Positions 7,829 through 17,679 of a stretch of 64,000 bases of DNA are shown piece after piece (positions within the stretch are counted from its first letter, which is position 1; every line of letters begins with the position of its first letter). Source of the DNA: Algoriphagus sp. CAU 1675 (GTDB taxonomy: Bacteria > Bacteroidota > Bacteroidia > Cytophagales > Cyclobacteriaceae); assembly GCF_029222925.1 (NCBI RefSeq), contig NZ_JARHUI010000003.1, positions 124,001 to 188,000 of the forward strand, in the 5' to 3' direction. A model generated the notes under the pieces. The model was not told the DNA's origin. It ran no database searches and saw only the letters and a list, made by a program, of their open reading frames with translations. Both the position numbers and the translations under genes were made by a program.

Positions 7829-10450
7829 ATGAGCGATATTACGAATACTAATTTGGGAGGTCAGGACGAAAGTCTTCATGATTCGGTGCCTGTAACCGGA
7901 ATGTATAAAGATTGGTTCTTGGATTATGCCTCCTATGTGATTTTGGAGCGTGCTGTTCCTGCCATAGAAGACGGGTTGAAGCCGGTTCAGAGGCGAATCC
8001 TTCACGCCATGAAGGAAATGGATGATGGACGCTTCAATAAAGTTGCGAATATCATAGGGCAATCCATGCAATATCACCCCCACGGTGATGCTTCAATCGG
8101 TGATGCCATTGTAAATCTTGGACAAAAAGACCTTTTGATTGAAACCCAGGGAAACTGGGGTGATGTACGTACCGGAGATAGGGCTGCAGCTTCCAGATAC
8201 ATTGAGGCGCGTTTGTCCAAGTTTGCACTTGAAGTTGTATTTAATCCTCAGACTACTGAATGGCAGCTTTCTTATGATGGGAGAAAGCGTGAACCAGTAA
8301 CCCTTCCTGTCAAATTCCCACTTTTGCTAGCTCAGGGGGTAGAAGGAATCGCGGTGGGACTTTCTACCAAGATTCTTCCGCACAACTTCATCGAATTACT
8401 GGAAGGCTCCATTGAAATCCTAAAAGGCAATAAAACGAACATTCTCCCTGATTTTAACTTGGGTGGATTGGCAGACTTTTCAGAGTACAATGAAGGACTT
8501 CGAGGTGGGAAAGTAAAGGTTCGCGCAAAAATTGAAGAAGAGGATAGTAAGACTTTATTAATCAAGGAAATACCGTATGGTACTACGACGGATTCTTTAA
8601 TCGATTCCATTCTAAAAGCGAATGACAAAGGAAAGATTAAAATCAAAAAAGTTGTAGATAATACCGCCAAGGATGTAGAAATTCAGGTGCATCTGGCTGC
8701 TGGAGTTTCTCCGGATGTGACCATTGATGCGCTCTATGCTTTTACGGACTGTGAGGTTTCCATCTCGCCAAATGCCTGTGTGATTGTGGATGAAAAGCCG
8801 GTCTTTATGTCGGTGAATCAGATCCTGGAATACAACACCAAGCAAACCAAAGCCCTTCTGAAAAGAGAACTCGAAATCCGAAAGGCTGAGTTGATGGAGA
8901 AGTTGTTGTTCTCATCCCTGGAAAAAATCTTTATAGAAAATAAGATCTACCGGGATATAGAAGAATGTACCACTTGGGAAGGTGTATTGGAAGCGATAGA
9001 TAAGGGCTTGGACCCCTATAAGCCTGATTTTTATAGAGAAATCACCCAAGAGGATTTGGTCAGACTGACAGAGATCAGAATTAAGCGGATTTCAAAATTC
9101 GATGCCTTCAAAGCAGATGAGTTGATGAAGCGCTTGCAAGAGGAGCTTAAAGAGGTCAATTACAATCTCAAGCACCTGACCGAATTTGCAATCAAGTATT
9201 TTGAGAATCTTTTGAACAAGTATGGCAAGGGACGCGAGCGAAAGACAGAAATTCGTGCCTTTGATACCATTCAGGCCACTGTGGTTGCTGCCAATAATGC
9301 CAAGTTGTATGTAAACCGTACGGATGGATTTGTTGGCTACGGGCTAAAGAAAGATGAATTTGTCTGTGACTGTTCTGACTTGGATGACATCATCGTAATC
9401 CGTAAAGACGGGGTATGCATGGTGTCCAAAATCCAGGAGAAAAACTTCATGGGTAAGGACATCCTTTACGTTGGAGTGTTCCGGAAAGGGGATGAAAGGA
9501 TGGTTTACAACCTGATATACCTTGACGGGACTTCAGGGAGAGCGATGGTGAAGCGTTTCCAGGTGTTGGGAGTCACCAGAGATAAAGAATACGACTTAAC
9601 AAAAGGAACAAAGGGTTCTAAAGTGTTGTATTTGACTGCAAATTCGAACGGGGAAGCCGAAATAGTGACAGTCTATTTGACCCAGGGAGCAAAGGCAAGA
9701 GTTAAGGTTTTTGATTTTGACTTTGCTACCATTGAAATCAAGGGCAGAGGCGCCGGAGGAAATATTCTGACCAAATATCCAATTCGAAAAATCCAGCTTA
9801 AAATGGAAGGTGCATCCACTTTGGGAGGACTTGACATTTACTACGACCCGGTTGTAGGGAGACTCAATACGGATCAAAGAGGCAAGCTGATCGGGAATTT
9901 CTTTGGAGAAGATAGAATTTTGGTGTGCTATAAATCTGGTGATTATGAGTTGACCAATTTTGAATTAACCAATCGATATGAGCCGAGTGATGTGCTTTTT
10001 ATTGAGAAGTTTGATCCTGAAAAAGTTATCTCTGCGGTCTATTACGATGGTGTAGGCAAAAACTTCATAGTGAAGCGTTTCCTGATAGAGACTACTACGA
10101 TGAATAAGAAGTTCAACTTTATCACCGATCATAGACAATCTTATTTGAAGCTTATATCTACGGAAAAACAACCACAGGTGATCGCGACAGTGTTGAAAGG
10201 AAAGACAGAGGAAGAGGTTGAGTATGATCTGGATATGTTGGTGGATGTGAAAGGATGGAAAGCCATTGGCAACAAATTGAGCACTCATCCAATCAAAGAA
10301 CTGAAATTGATTGAGCCGGTATTGAAAAAAGAGGAAGCCAAAAATGAGGAGTCTGAATCAACTTCCGGCAATGAGGATGAACTCGAAATAGGCAGTACTA
10401 TAGACCTCTCACCCAAAAATGAGGATGATGAGCAATTGGGACTGTTTTGA
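7829..10450 (+). CDS. parC: DNA topoisomerase IV subunit A
   Basis: An 873-residue subunit that breaks and rejoins DNA. The catalytic tyrosine is Y124 in AAASRYIEARL. The winged-helix region contains YHPHGDASIGDAIV (82-95). The position equal to E. coli ParC Ser80 is A88, and the Glu84 equivalent is D92. A C-terminal beta-propeller-like region follows and ends in a long acidic tail before LGLF. It lies 59 bp after parE. The TrmH gene starts 17 bp after its stop. Confidence 0.95.
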   Translation: MSDITNTNLGGQDESLHDSVPVTGMYKDWFLDYASYVILERAVPAIEDGLKPVQRRILHAMKEMDDGRFNKVANIIGQSMQYHPHGDASIGDAIVNLGQKDLLIETQGNWGDVRTGDRAAASRYIEARLSKFALEVVFNPQTTEWQLSYDGRKREPVTLPVKFPLLLAQGVEGIAVGLSTKILPHNFIELLEGSIEILKGNKTNILPDFNLGGLADFSEYNEGLRGGKVKVRAKIEEEDSKTLLIKEIPYGTTTDSLIDSILKANDKGKIKIKKVVDNTAKDVEIQVHLAAGVSPDVTIDALYAFTDCEVSISPNACVIVDEKPVFMSVNQILEYNTKQTKALLKRELEIRKAELMEKLLFSSLEKIFIENKIYRDIEECTTWEGVLEAIDKGLDPYKPDFYREITQEDLVRLTEIRIKRISKFDAFKADELMKRLQEELKEVNYNLKHLTEFAIKYFENLLNKYGKGRERKTEIRAFDTIQATVVAANNAKLYVNRTDGFVGYGLKKDEFVCDCSDLDDIIVIRKDGVCMVSKIQEKNFMGKDILYVGVFRKGDERMVYNLIYLDGTSGRAMVKRFQVLGVTRDKEYDLTKGTKGSKVLYLTANSNGEAEIVTVYLTQGAKARVKVFDFDFATIEIKGRGAGGNILTKYPIRKIQLKMEGASTLGGLDIYYDPVVGRLNTDQRGKLIGNFFGEDRILVCYKSGDYELTNFELTNRYEPSDVLFIEKFDPEKVISAVYYDGVGKNFIVKRFLIETTTMNKKFNFITDHRQSYLKLISTEKQPQVIATVLKGKTEEEVEYDLDMLVDVKGWKAIGNKLSTHPIKELKLIEPVLKKEEAKNEESESTSGNEDELEIGSTIDLSPKNEDDEQLGLF

Positions 10451-10467
10451 TTCAAAAGTTCATATCA

Positions 10468-11169
10468 ATGGATAAAGGGGAGGAAAATCTCAACCAAGGG
10501 TTATTGGATTATTTGGGACAGTACATCACCGACCATAAAAAAAACGTGATGGAGGAGGTACTGAAGAATAGAACCCGATTTCTGACCGTGGTCTTGGAGG
10601 ATATTTTCAAACCCCATAATGCCAGTGCTGTGCTTCGAACCTGCGATTGTTTTGGCCTGCAGGATGTCCATGTAATCGAGAAAACCAATACTTATAAAAT
10701 CAATCCTTACGTAACTCGAGGAGCATCCCAATGGGTTGATTTGCATAAGTTTTACAACGAGGAAGGTTCGGCGGTTCAGGATTGTTTCAATACTTTGAGG
10801 GAAAAGGGTTATAAGATCATGGCGACAAGTCCTGATCCGAGTTCAATTTCAATTTACGATTTGGAGCCCGATCAGAAGTTGGCTTTGGTTTTTGGAAATG
10901 AACATGAGGGAGTAAGCGATGAAGTAAAGCAGAATGCAGATGGGCTAGTTCATATTCCCATGTTGGGTTTTACCGAGAGTTTCAATATTTCTGTCTCAGC
11001 CTCTATTTTCCTGTATGATTTGATCCATAAGGCCCAGGCATATAAGCATTTGGATTTTTATTTAAGCGACGAAGAAAAACAAGAGCTTCGACTACAATGG
11101 TATAGGAGTGTGGTGAAAAATTCGGACATCCATGAAAAAGCCTATTTACAATCCATCAGGAAATTGTAG
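10468..11169 (+). CDS. trmH: tRNA (guanosine-18-2'-O)-methyltransferase, SPOUT family
   Basis: A 233-residue SpoU-type RNA methyltransferase using S-adenosylmethionine. Motif 1 is NASAVLRTCDCFG, motif 2 is VFGNEHEGVSDE and motif 3 is IPMLGFTESFNISVSAS, which form the trefoil knot. The absence of an extra N-terminal ribosomal L30-like domain favours TrmH (Gm18 of tRNA) over 23S rRNA enzymes. ATG 10468 is used; an in-frame TTG at 10447 overlaps the parC stop but adds only seven unconserved residues. Probably co-transcribed with parE-parC. Confidence 0.88.
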   Translation: MDKGEENLNQGLLDYLGQYITDHKKNVMEEVLKNRTRFLTVVLEDIFKPHNASAVLRTCDCFGLQDVHVIEKTNTYKINPYVTRGASQWVDLHKFYNEEGSAVQDCFNTLREKGYKIMATSPDPSSISIYDLEPDQKLALVFGNEHEGVSDEVKQNADGLVHIPMLGFTESFNISVSASIFLYDLIHKAQAYKHLDFYLSDEEKQELRLQWYRSVVKNSDIHEKAYLQSIRKL

Positions 11170-11185
11170 TACGTATATAAATGAA

Positions 11186-11208
11186 AAATCCCCTCAAGGA
11201 GGGGATTT
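11186..11208. terminator. Bidirectional intrinsic terminator
   Basis: Stem AAATCCCCTC / GAGGGGATTT with an AAG loop, flanked by A- and T-tracts. It ends the parE-parC-trmH unit and the convergent cyclophilin gene, whose stop is at 11211. Confidence 0.85.
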
Positions 11209-11210
11209 TT

Positions 11211-11648
11211 TTATGATTCATGGATTACAATTTTTTCTATTTTGTCACCTTGTCTTATGGCGTCAATTACATCCAAGCCTTCGGTTACTTTTCCAAAACA
11301 GGTGTGTCTTCTGTCCAAATGTGCGGTATTATCCCTACTATGGCAGATGAAAAACTGGGAACCTCCGGTATTTCTTCCTGCATGGGCCATGGATAAAACC
11401 CCGCGGTCATGGTACTGAAATTCCCCATCCAGTTCACAGTCAATTTTGTAACCTGGTCCTCCGGTGCCATTTCCGATTGGACATCCGCCTTGGATCACGA
11501 AATTTGGAATAACCCGATGGAAAGTGAGTCCATCATAAAATCCTTTTTCTGCAAGGTCAATAAAATTCTGGACTGTCTTTGGAGCATCTTTTTCATAAAA
11601 CTCCACTTTCATGGTTCCTTTTTCAGTGATGATTTCTGCGCTTTTCAT
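11211..11648 (-). CDS. Peptidyl-prolyl cis-trans isomerase, cyclophilin type
   Basis: A 145-residue single-domain cyclophilin that speeds proline isomerisation during protein folding. The active-site segment is FHRVIPNFVIQGG, with R45 as the catalytic arginine, followed by GTGGPGYKIDCE and the FFICHS region. No signal peptide is present, so it is cytosolic (PpiB-like). The length is slightly short but complete for a minimal bacterial cyclophilin. Confidence 0.92.
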   Translation of the reverse strand: MKSAEIITEKGTMKVEFYEKDAPKTVQNFIDLAEKGFYDGLTFHRVIPNFVIQGGCPIGNGTGGPGYKIDCELDGEFQYHDRGVLSMAHAGRNTGGSQFFICHSRDNTAHLDRRHTCFGKVTEGLDVIDAIRQGDKIEKIVIHES

Positions 11649-11842
11649 GCGAATCTATTGGTATATTTTCCTTCTATTCTTTAAACTCGGACAAAAATAA
11701 GAGTTGGGGTGGATTTCCCATCCTTTAATTCAAATTGTTTTTATTGAAATTTATTTATAAAATTTTAAACTAATAAAAGGCATTTCATTAGTTTATTAAT
11801 TTAAAACCGGAAAAATTAAGACTTTAAAGTAAAGGAGTGCAA

Positions 11843-11868
11843 AAAAGCCTGCTTAAAAACAGGCTTTT
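11843..11868 (-). terminator. Intrinsic terminator of pckA
   Basis: Stem AAAAGCCTG / CAGGCTTTT with an eight-base loop, 24 bp past the pckA stop on the minus strand. Confidence 0.8.
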
Positions 11869-11891
11869 CAATTTAGTTAATAAGCTCCAAA

Positions 11892-13493
11892 TCAAATCCT
11901 TGGGGCTCCTGCCAATAAGTCATCGGAAGCAAATTCCTTAAACTGTTCGAAGTTTTCAATAAAGGCTTGGGCAAGTTCTTTTGCCTTTTTATCATAAGCA
12001 TCAGGATCCGCCCATGTATTCCTTGCGTTGAGAATCTCGGAGGGAACAATTGGGCAGCTTTGTGGAACCTTGAATCCGAAAACGGGATGTTCTTGATATT
12101 CTACATCATCCAGAGCACCTTCTAGGGCAGCGGAAATCATCGCGCGGGTATATACCAGTTTCATCCTTGAACCTCTTCCAAAAGGACCGCCTGTCCATCC
12201 AGTGTTGATGAGCCACACATTGGTGTCGTATTTCTCCATTTTCTCCCCAAATAAAGTGGCGTAGGCCGTAGGGTGTAAGGGAAGAAATGCTGCCCCAAAA
12301 CATGCTGAAAAGGTAAGCTTAGGTTCAGTAACCCCCATTTCTGTTCCTGCAACTTTTGCAGTATATCCGGAAATAAAATGGTACATGGCTTGGCTCTTGT
12401 CCAGTTTTGATATCGGAGGCATCACTCCGAATGCATCCGCAGTCAAAAAGAAAATATTTCTAGGAATGCCTCCTGTTGAAGGCTCCATTACATTTGGGAT
12501 GAAATGGATCGGGTAGGCCGTTCGGGTGTTTTCGGTTACTGATTTGTTCGAAAAGTCCACCTCCCTGCTTTCAGGTTTGAATCGAGTATTTTCAACTATG
12601 GACCCAAATCGGATGGCATCCCAGATTTCTGGTTCTTTTTCTCTGCTTAGATCAATTACCTTGGCGTAACAGCCCCCTTCGAAATTGAAAACCCCTTTTT
12701 CAGTCCAGGCATGTTCGTCATCTCCGATCAGCCTTCTTTTAGGATCTGCTGAAAGAGTGGTTTTCCCAGTGCCGGAAAGCCCGAAAAATATGGCCGTATC
12801 CTCATCTTTACCCACATTGGCAGAGCAGTGCATGGAAAGGATATTTTTCTCATGAGGAAGGATGAAATTCAAAACCGAAAAGATTCCTTTTTTCATTTCT
12901 CCGGCATAACCGGTTCCACCAATCAGGATCATTCGTTTGCTGAGATTTAGGATAGCAAAATTTGAATTTTTGGTACCATCTATTTCTGGGTCAGCTTGAA
13001 ATTCAGGAGCGCAAATAATAGTGAAATCATGCTGGAAACTTTCTAATTCCTTGGAGTCAGGTCTTAGAAACATGTTGTTGCAGAATAAATTATGCCAAGC
13101 CCAGGTATTAATGATCCGAAGGTTCAGGCGGTGATCGGAGTCGGCACCGGCATAAGCATCTCTAATAAAAAGGTCTTTATCAGACAGGAAATGCTTCATT
13201 TTTTCGAGCAAGCCGTCAAACTTGTCTTCATCAAAAGGAATGTTAATGTCTCCCCACCAGACACTTTTTGCGGTTTTTTCATCTCGCACGATGTAACGGT
13301 CTTTAGGGGATCTTCCGGTAAATTTTCCTGTATCGGCCATCAAAGCCCCAGTTGAAGTAAGAACTGCTTCATTTCTAGCTAAAGCATGTTCGACTAATTC
13401 GGCTGGGGCTAGATTGCGATAGACTTTTCCACTTGTCTGCAAGTCAGAAAAAGCCATAGGAGAGGTCTGGTTGTCCAGAACAAAATCCTGCAT
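11892..13493 (-). CDS. pckA: Phosphoenolpyruvate carboxykinase (ATP)
   Basis: A 533-residue gluconeogenic enzyme converting oxaloacetate and ATP to phosphoenolpyruvate, CO2 and ADP. The P-loop GLSGTGKTT is at residues 238-246, and the kinase-2/metal site GDDEHAW starts at 257. TGRSPKDRY at 59-67 is the substrate-binding arginine region, and FEGGCYAK follows the metal site. The length is normal. It is transcribed alone, with its own terminator. Confidence 0.97.
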   Translation of the reverse strand: MQDFVLDNQTSPMAFSDLQTSGKVYRNLAPAELVEHALARNEAVLTSTGALMADTGKFTGRSPKDRYIVRDEKTAKSVWWGDINIPFDEDKFDGLLEKMKHFLSDKDLFIRDAYAGADSDHRLNLRIINTWAWHNLFCNNMFLRPDSKELESFQHDFTIICAPEFQADPEIDGTKNSNFAILNLSKRMILIGGTGYAGEMKKGIFSVLNFILPHEKNILSMHCSANVGKDEDTAIFFGLSGTGKTTLSADPKRRLIGDDEHAWTEKGVFNFEGGCYAKVIDLSREKEPEIWDAIRFGSIVENTRFKPESREVDFSNKSVTENTRTAYPIHFIPNVMEPSTGGIPRNIFFLTADAFGVMPPISKLDKSQAMYHFISGYTAKVAGTEMGVTEPKLTFSACFGAAFLPLHPTAYATLFGEKMEKYDTNVWLINTGWTGGPFGRGSRMKLVYTRAMISAALEGALDDVEYQEHPVFGFKVPQSCPIVPSEILNARNTWADPDAYDKKAKELAQAFIENFEQFKEFASDDLLAGAPRI

Positions 13494-13774
13494 AAATATT
13501 GGGTTTACAAACTGAAAATTGTCTGATCAAAATTAAGTAAAAGCACCAAATTGAAAATGAAAAATCTTTAAAATTTCTTCATTCAATCGATTACGAAGAA
13601 AAAACAGGGTATTATTTGGAATTTGAGTTCTAGGTTCAGATTTTACCAAAATTGGTGATTTAAAAAAGAGCCATCTCCAAGGAAGTAAAGCAGTTTCATC
13701 ATAAAGCTCTTTGGAAAGAAACAGGAAATTGGTTTATCATTGTAAAATCGTATTAACCCAAATCAAACTATCTA

Positions 13775-15334
13775 TTGGAAACTCCAAATAACCCTGAATT
13801 TGAAGGGCCAACCATTTTCGGCCATCCGAAAGGCTTGATGACATTGTTTTTCACAGAGATGTGGGAACGTTTCAGCTATTACGGAATGCGAGCTTTGCTC
13901 ATCTTATTTATGACCACAGCAATCACCGATGGTGGTCTCGGCTTTGACGACCAGACCTCCGGAGCAATTTATGGTTTATATACCATGGGGGTGTATCTAT
14001 TGGCGTTGCCGGGAGGCTGGCTTGCTGACAGACTCTTTGGTTTAAAAAAATCTGTCTGGTATGGAGGAATAATAATTGCCTTGGGTCATTTTACCATGGC
14101 ATTACCAGGGATCTTTAATTACGGTTCAGATTATGCTTCTAAGGCTTCTCTAACTCCTTTGGATACCAATTCCTTTTTTCTTGGCTTGATCCTGATTGTT
14201 TTAGGGACTGGTCTCCTAAAGCCAAATATTAGTTCGATTGTCGGCCAGCTTTATCCTGCGGGTAGTTCAAAAAGGGATGCAGGCTTTTCTATTTTCTATA
14301 TGGGGATCAACTTGGGTGCTTTGATTGCTCCCATAGCTTGTTCTACACTTGCTGCATATGACTGGCATCTTGGCTTTGGATTGGCAGGATTGGGGATGGT
14401 TTTTGGCCTAATCCAATACAAATTGAGTGGTAGTACGCTAGATGGTTATGGTGATGCTCCTGAAGCAGTTGGTGATAAAGAAATATCCCAGCGGAAAAAG
14501 CTCAAGTCTACGGTTGCCTGGATTGGAATCCTATTAGCTGTATTTGTTGCTATTCTATTTACTGGTATTGTTCCTTTTAATGTGTTTGCTATTGCAGGGG
14601 CATCCGGTTCAATTATAGCCTTGGTAGCATTTGGCTACTTAGGGTATGTGATCCTGTTTGGAGGACTTAATAAATCCGACAAAAACAAGGTAGGAGTAAT
14701 TGCTATTCTCTTCTTTTTCTCGGCCATGTTCTGGTCTGGCTTTGAGCAAGCAGGCTCGACTTTGAATTTGTTTGCAGAAAGATTTACTGACCGAAGCGTT
14801 CTTGGATTTGAAATCCCTACTGGTTATTTCCAGTCCATCAATTCCATGTTCATTATCATATTTGCTCCAATTTTTGGAGGATTGTGGGTTTGGTTGGGTA
14901 GAAGAAATCTCGAACCAAGCTCTCCTTTGAAATTTACCTTTGGTTTGCTTCTTCTGGGACTTGGGTTTTTCGTAATGTATTTCGCCGCCAAGATCGCCGC
15001 ATCTGGAGATTTGGCCGCCCCAACATGGCTGATTTTAACCTATATGTTCCATACATTCGGTGAGCTGAGCCTTTCGCCTGTTGGATTGAGTTTGGTGACC
15101 AAATTGGCTCCTAAAGGATATGGTGGACAAATGATGGGGATCTGGTTCCTTTCTGTGTCTCTCGGTAATCTTCTTGCCGGTTTGATTGCCGGTGAAGCCA
15201 GTGGGGGAACAGAGGAAGCTCTGGCCCAAATGCCGGATCAGTATATGATGATCGTCTACACAGTTATCGGTTCTGCTGTGGTACTCTTCCTGCTCCGGCC
15301 AATGATCCGAAGGATGATGGGGAATGTCCACTAA
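13775..15334 (+). CDS. POT/PTR2-family proton-dependent oligopeptide transporter
   Basis: A 519-residue inner-membrane transporter with about 14 hydrophobic helices that imports di- and tripeptides with protons. The ExxER proton-coupling motif is E28-x-x-E31-R32 in FFTEMWERFSYYG. The second PTR2 signature is FSIFYMGINLGALIAP (residues 170-185). An upstream in-frame stop at 13754 leaves TTG 13775 as the only start before the signature; METPNNPEFEGP fits relatives. It is followed by a strong bidirectional terminator. Confidence 0.92.
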   Translation: METPNNPEFEGPTIFGHPKGLMTLFFTEMWERFSYYGMRALLILFMTTAITDGGLGFDDQTSGAIYGLYTMGVYLLALPGGWLADRLFGLKKSVWYGGIIIALGHFTMALPGIFNYGSDYASKASLTPLDTNSFFLGLILIVLGTGLLKPNISSIVGQLYPAGSSKRDAGFSIFYMGINLGALIAPIACSTLAAYDWHLGFGLAGLGMVFGLIQYKLSGSTLDGYGDAPEAVGDKEISQRKKLKSTVAWIGILLAVFVAILFTGIVPFNVFAIAGASGSIIALVAFGYLGYVILFGGLNKSDKNKVGVIAILFFFSAMFWSGFEQAGSTLNLFAERFTDRSVLGFEIPTGYFQSINSMFIIIFAPIFGGLWVWLGRRNLEPSSPLKFTFGLLLLGLGFFVMYFAAKIAASGDLAAPTWLILTYMFHTFGELSLSPVGLSLVTKLAPKGYGGQMMGIWFLSVSLGNLLAGLIAGEASGGTEEALAQMPDQYMMIVYTVIGSAVVLFLLRPMIRRMMGNVH

Positions 15335-15335
15335 A

Positions 15336-15370
15336 AAAAAGAGGCTCGAATCATTTTCGAGCCTCTTTTT
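15336..15370. terminator. Strong bidirectional terminator
   Basis: Perfect 15-bp stem (AAAAAGAGGCTCGAA and its complement) with a TCATT loop, between the convergent POT transporter and TetR genes. Confidence 0.9.
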
Positions 15371-15375
15371 TCTTT

Positions 15376-16071
15376 TTAGAATAAGCTTGTCTGAACGGTT
15401 GTCGGGCGACTTGCCTGAATGGTTCCTTTGAGCATTTCCTGCATGAGTTTTAGGAAACCTGGCTGCCAGTTATCTTGATGGATTTTAATTTCCTTGCCTT
15501 CATAGCCAATAGGTCCTCTCATTTTTTCATAGCCTATAATCATTGACCAAATGGTATAAAAGGTAATCTCAGGCTGTAATTCTGGTCGGATACTTCCGTC
15601 TTTAATTCCTTGGCTGACCATCATTATTCCGATTTTGGCAGGTTCGTGATGGATCTCCAGCAGTTTAAGAAAATGATTACTTTCCAGGATCAGGGGATTG
15701 ATGTAGTTCCGGGTTTCTGGATCATTGTACTTTTTCATCAGATCCAAAAAATTGATAATGGAATCGTAAAGGACCTGATTGTTTCTCGCAAATTCAGTAA
15801 TCCTGACAACCAATTCAGAAAGCATTTCCAAACCGGACTTTCCTTTGGATCGGTATATATCCCTGAACTCTTCTTTGAATTGATCAAAGGCCTTTTTGGT
15901 TAATGCCATGAATAGGTCTTCCTTATTCTTGAAATAAAAATAACTGAGACCTTTACTGATTCCAGCTTGTTTGGCCACATCCTCCATTCTTGTCGCTTGA
16001 AAGCCTTTTGATGTGAAAAGAGAAATCGCCGAATCCAGTATGAGCTTTTCCTTATTTTTTTCTCCTGCCAT
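15376..16071 (-). CDS. TetR/AcrR-family transcriptional regulator
   Basis: A 231-residue DNA-binding regulator. The N-terminal helix-turn-helix spans roughly residues 10-55 (ATRMEDVAKQAGISKGLSYFYFKNKEDL). The rest is the all-helical ligand-binding dimer domain, with no recognisable ligand signature. Neighbours are a convergent peptide transporter and tyrS, neither arranged as an obvious target. The RND pump 38 kb away has no adjacent regulator, but nothing in the sequence links the two. Confidence 0.9.
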   Translation of the reverse strand: MAGEKNKEKLILDSAISLFTSKGFQATRMEDVAKQAGISKGLSYFYFKNKEDLFMALTKKAFDQFKEEFRDIYRSKGKSGLEMLSELVVRITEFARNNQVLYDSIINFLDLMKKYNDPETRNYINPLILESNHFLKLLEIHHEPAKIGIMMVSQGIKDGSIRPELQPEITFYTIWSMIIGYEKMRGPIGYEGKEIKIHQDNWQPGFLKLMQEMLKGTIQASRPTTVQTSLF

Positions 16072-16160
16072 GGTATTTGGGTAATTTTTTAAAAGTCCTT
16101 CAAAGATATTAAACTCGGGTCAAAAACAGACTCAAGTCTATTTTAAAATCACTGTTTTGT

Positions 16161-16191
16161 AAAAAAAAAGGCTTCAAATTACTCTGAAGCC
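16161..16191 (-). terminator. Intrinsic terminator of tyrS
   Basis: Stem GGCTTCA / TGAAGCC with an eight-base loop and a nine-A run (U-tract on the minus strand), just after the tyrS stop. Confidence 0.82.
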
Positions 16192-16213
16192 TCTTTTTCG
16201 AATTTCATTCTAC

Positions 16214-17506
16214 TTAAACCACTTCAACGATGAAGTAATTTTTCTTTCCTTTTTGAACCAGTAGATACTTGTCTTGAAGCAGGGAGAAATTCAATTCTGA
16301 ATTCGGGTCAGAAATCTTCTCTTTGTTGATACTGACTCCTCCACCTTGGATCATTTTTCTTGCTTCTCCTTTTGAGGAAAAGACAACACCTTGGGTCGCT
16401 TCTCCGAAAAGATCCAGCACATTGCTGATATTGGAGAATTCACCTTTGGAGATTTTCACCTGAGGAACTCCCTCAAATACTTGTAGAAAGGTGCGTTCGT
16501 CTAGAGTAGCCAAATCTTCGGTTGAAGATTTTCCAAATAAAATTTCGGAAGCCTTCAAGGCCATTTCATAATCTGACAGACTATGAACCATGATGGTCAC
16601 TTCTTTTGCTAATTCTCTCTGCAGCTTTCTAAGATGCGGAGCTTCTGCATGTTCTTTTTCCAAACCTTCTATGGTTTCTTTATCCAAAACAGTGAAGATT
16701 CGGATGTACTTAGAAGCATCTTCATCTGAGACATTCAGCCAAAACTGATAAAAAGCATAAGGGGAAGTTTTTTCCGGATCCAACCAAACCGATCCACTTT
16801 CGGTTTTACCGAATTTGCTTCCATCAGCTTTGGTTATCAAAGGTACAGTCAATGCATAGGCACTGCCTCCACCCATTCGACGGATCAGTTCAGTACCTGT
16901 TACAATGTTTCCCCATTGGTCGGAGCCTCCCAACTGAACAGTACAGTTTTTATTTTTCCAGAGGTAGTAGAAATCATAGCCTTGGATCAATTGGTATGAA
17001 AACTCCGTAAAAGAAAGTCCATTGCCTTCTTCAAGTCGTCGCTTCACACTATCCTTTGCCATCATGTAATTGACGGTAATGTGCTTTCCTACTTCCCGAA
17101 TAAAATCCAAGAAGCCAAATTTTGACATCCAGTCATAGTTATTGACCAATTCGGCTTTATTGGTTGTACTCCCTGAGAAATCCAGGAATTTTGAAAGCTG
17201 GTTTTTAATGCATTGGATGTTGTGATCCAGGGTAGCCTTATCCAATAGATTACGTTCGGCAGACTTGAAAGAAGGATCTCCGATCATTCCTGTAGCTCCA
17301 CCCACCAAAGCAAATGGTTTATGGCCTGCACGCTGGAAGTGCAGCAAAGTCATCACGCCAACCAAATGTCCAATATGTAGGGAATCGGCTGTTGGATCAA
17401 ATCCAAGATATGCCGAAGCCATTCCTTTGTTAAGGTGTTCTTCTATTTCGGGTGTCATATCCTGGAGCATTCCTCTCCAGCGTAATTCTGCTATAAATGA
17501 ATTCAT
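16214..17506 (-). CDS. tyrS: Tyrosyl-tRNA synthetase
   Basis: A 430-residue class I aminoacyl-tRNA synthetase that charges tRNA-Tyr. The HIGH motif is at residues 44-47, and the KMSKS counterpart is KFGKT at 231-235, as in the TyrRS subgroup of E. coli type. [10 protein letters not shown] at 191-200 binds tyrosine. A C-terminal S4 RNA-binding domain covers about residues 360-430. Single gene with its own terminator. Confidence 0.97.
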   Translation of the reverse strand: MNSFIAELRWRGMLQDMTPEIEEHLNKGMASAYLGFDPTADSLHIGHLVGVMTLLHFQRAGHKPFALVGGATGMIGDPSFKSAERNLLDKATLDHNIQCIKNQLSKFLDFSGSTTNKAELVNNYDWMSKFGFLDFIREVGKHITVNYMMAKDSVKRRLEEGNGLSFTEFSYQLIQGYDFYYLWKNKNCTVQLGGSDQWGNIVTGTELIRRMGGGSAYALTVPLITKADGSKFGKTESGSVWLDPEKTSPYAFYQFWLNVSDEDASKYIRIFTVLDKETIEGLEKEHAEAPHLRKLQRELAKEVTIMVHSLSDYEMALKASEILFGKSSTEDLATLDERTFLQVFEGVPQVKISKGEFSNISNVLDLFGEATQGVVFSSKGEARKMIQGGGVSINKEKISDPNSELNFSLLQDKYLLVQKGKKNYFIVEVV

Positions 17507-17622
17507 GGTTTTATTAATAATTCGAGGCGCAAATATAGCCTAGCAAAGTACAGGAATGAAGAAATCAGACAAGCGATTCCTTATTAATTTACCATTTACC
17601 AACTATGGAAACCTTCTGTTTA

Positions 17623-17654
17623 TTGCTTTCCAATGGACTTTGGGAATATATTTA
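17623..17654 (+). promoter_or_regulatory. Putative Bacteroidetes-type promoter for the tricorn-like gene
   Basis: TTG at 17623-17625, a 21-nt gap, then TATATTTA at 17647-17654, seven of eight matches to TAnnTTTG. The site lies inside the longest version of the downstream frame, which supports ATG 17680 as the start. Confidence 0.5.
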
Positions 17655-17679
17655 CCTTTCAGCAACAAACAGGAATAGT

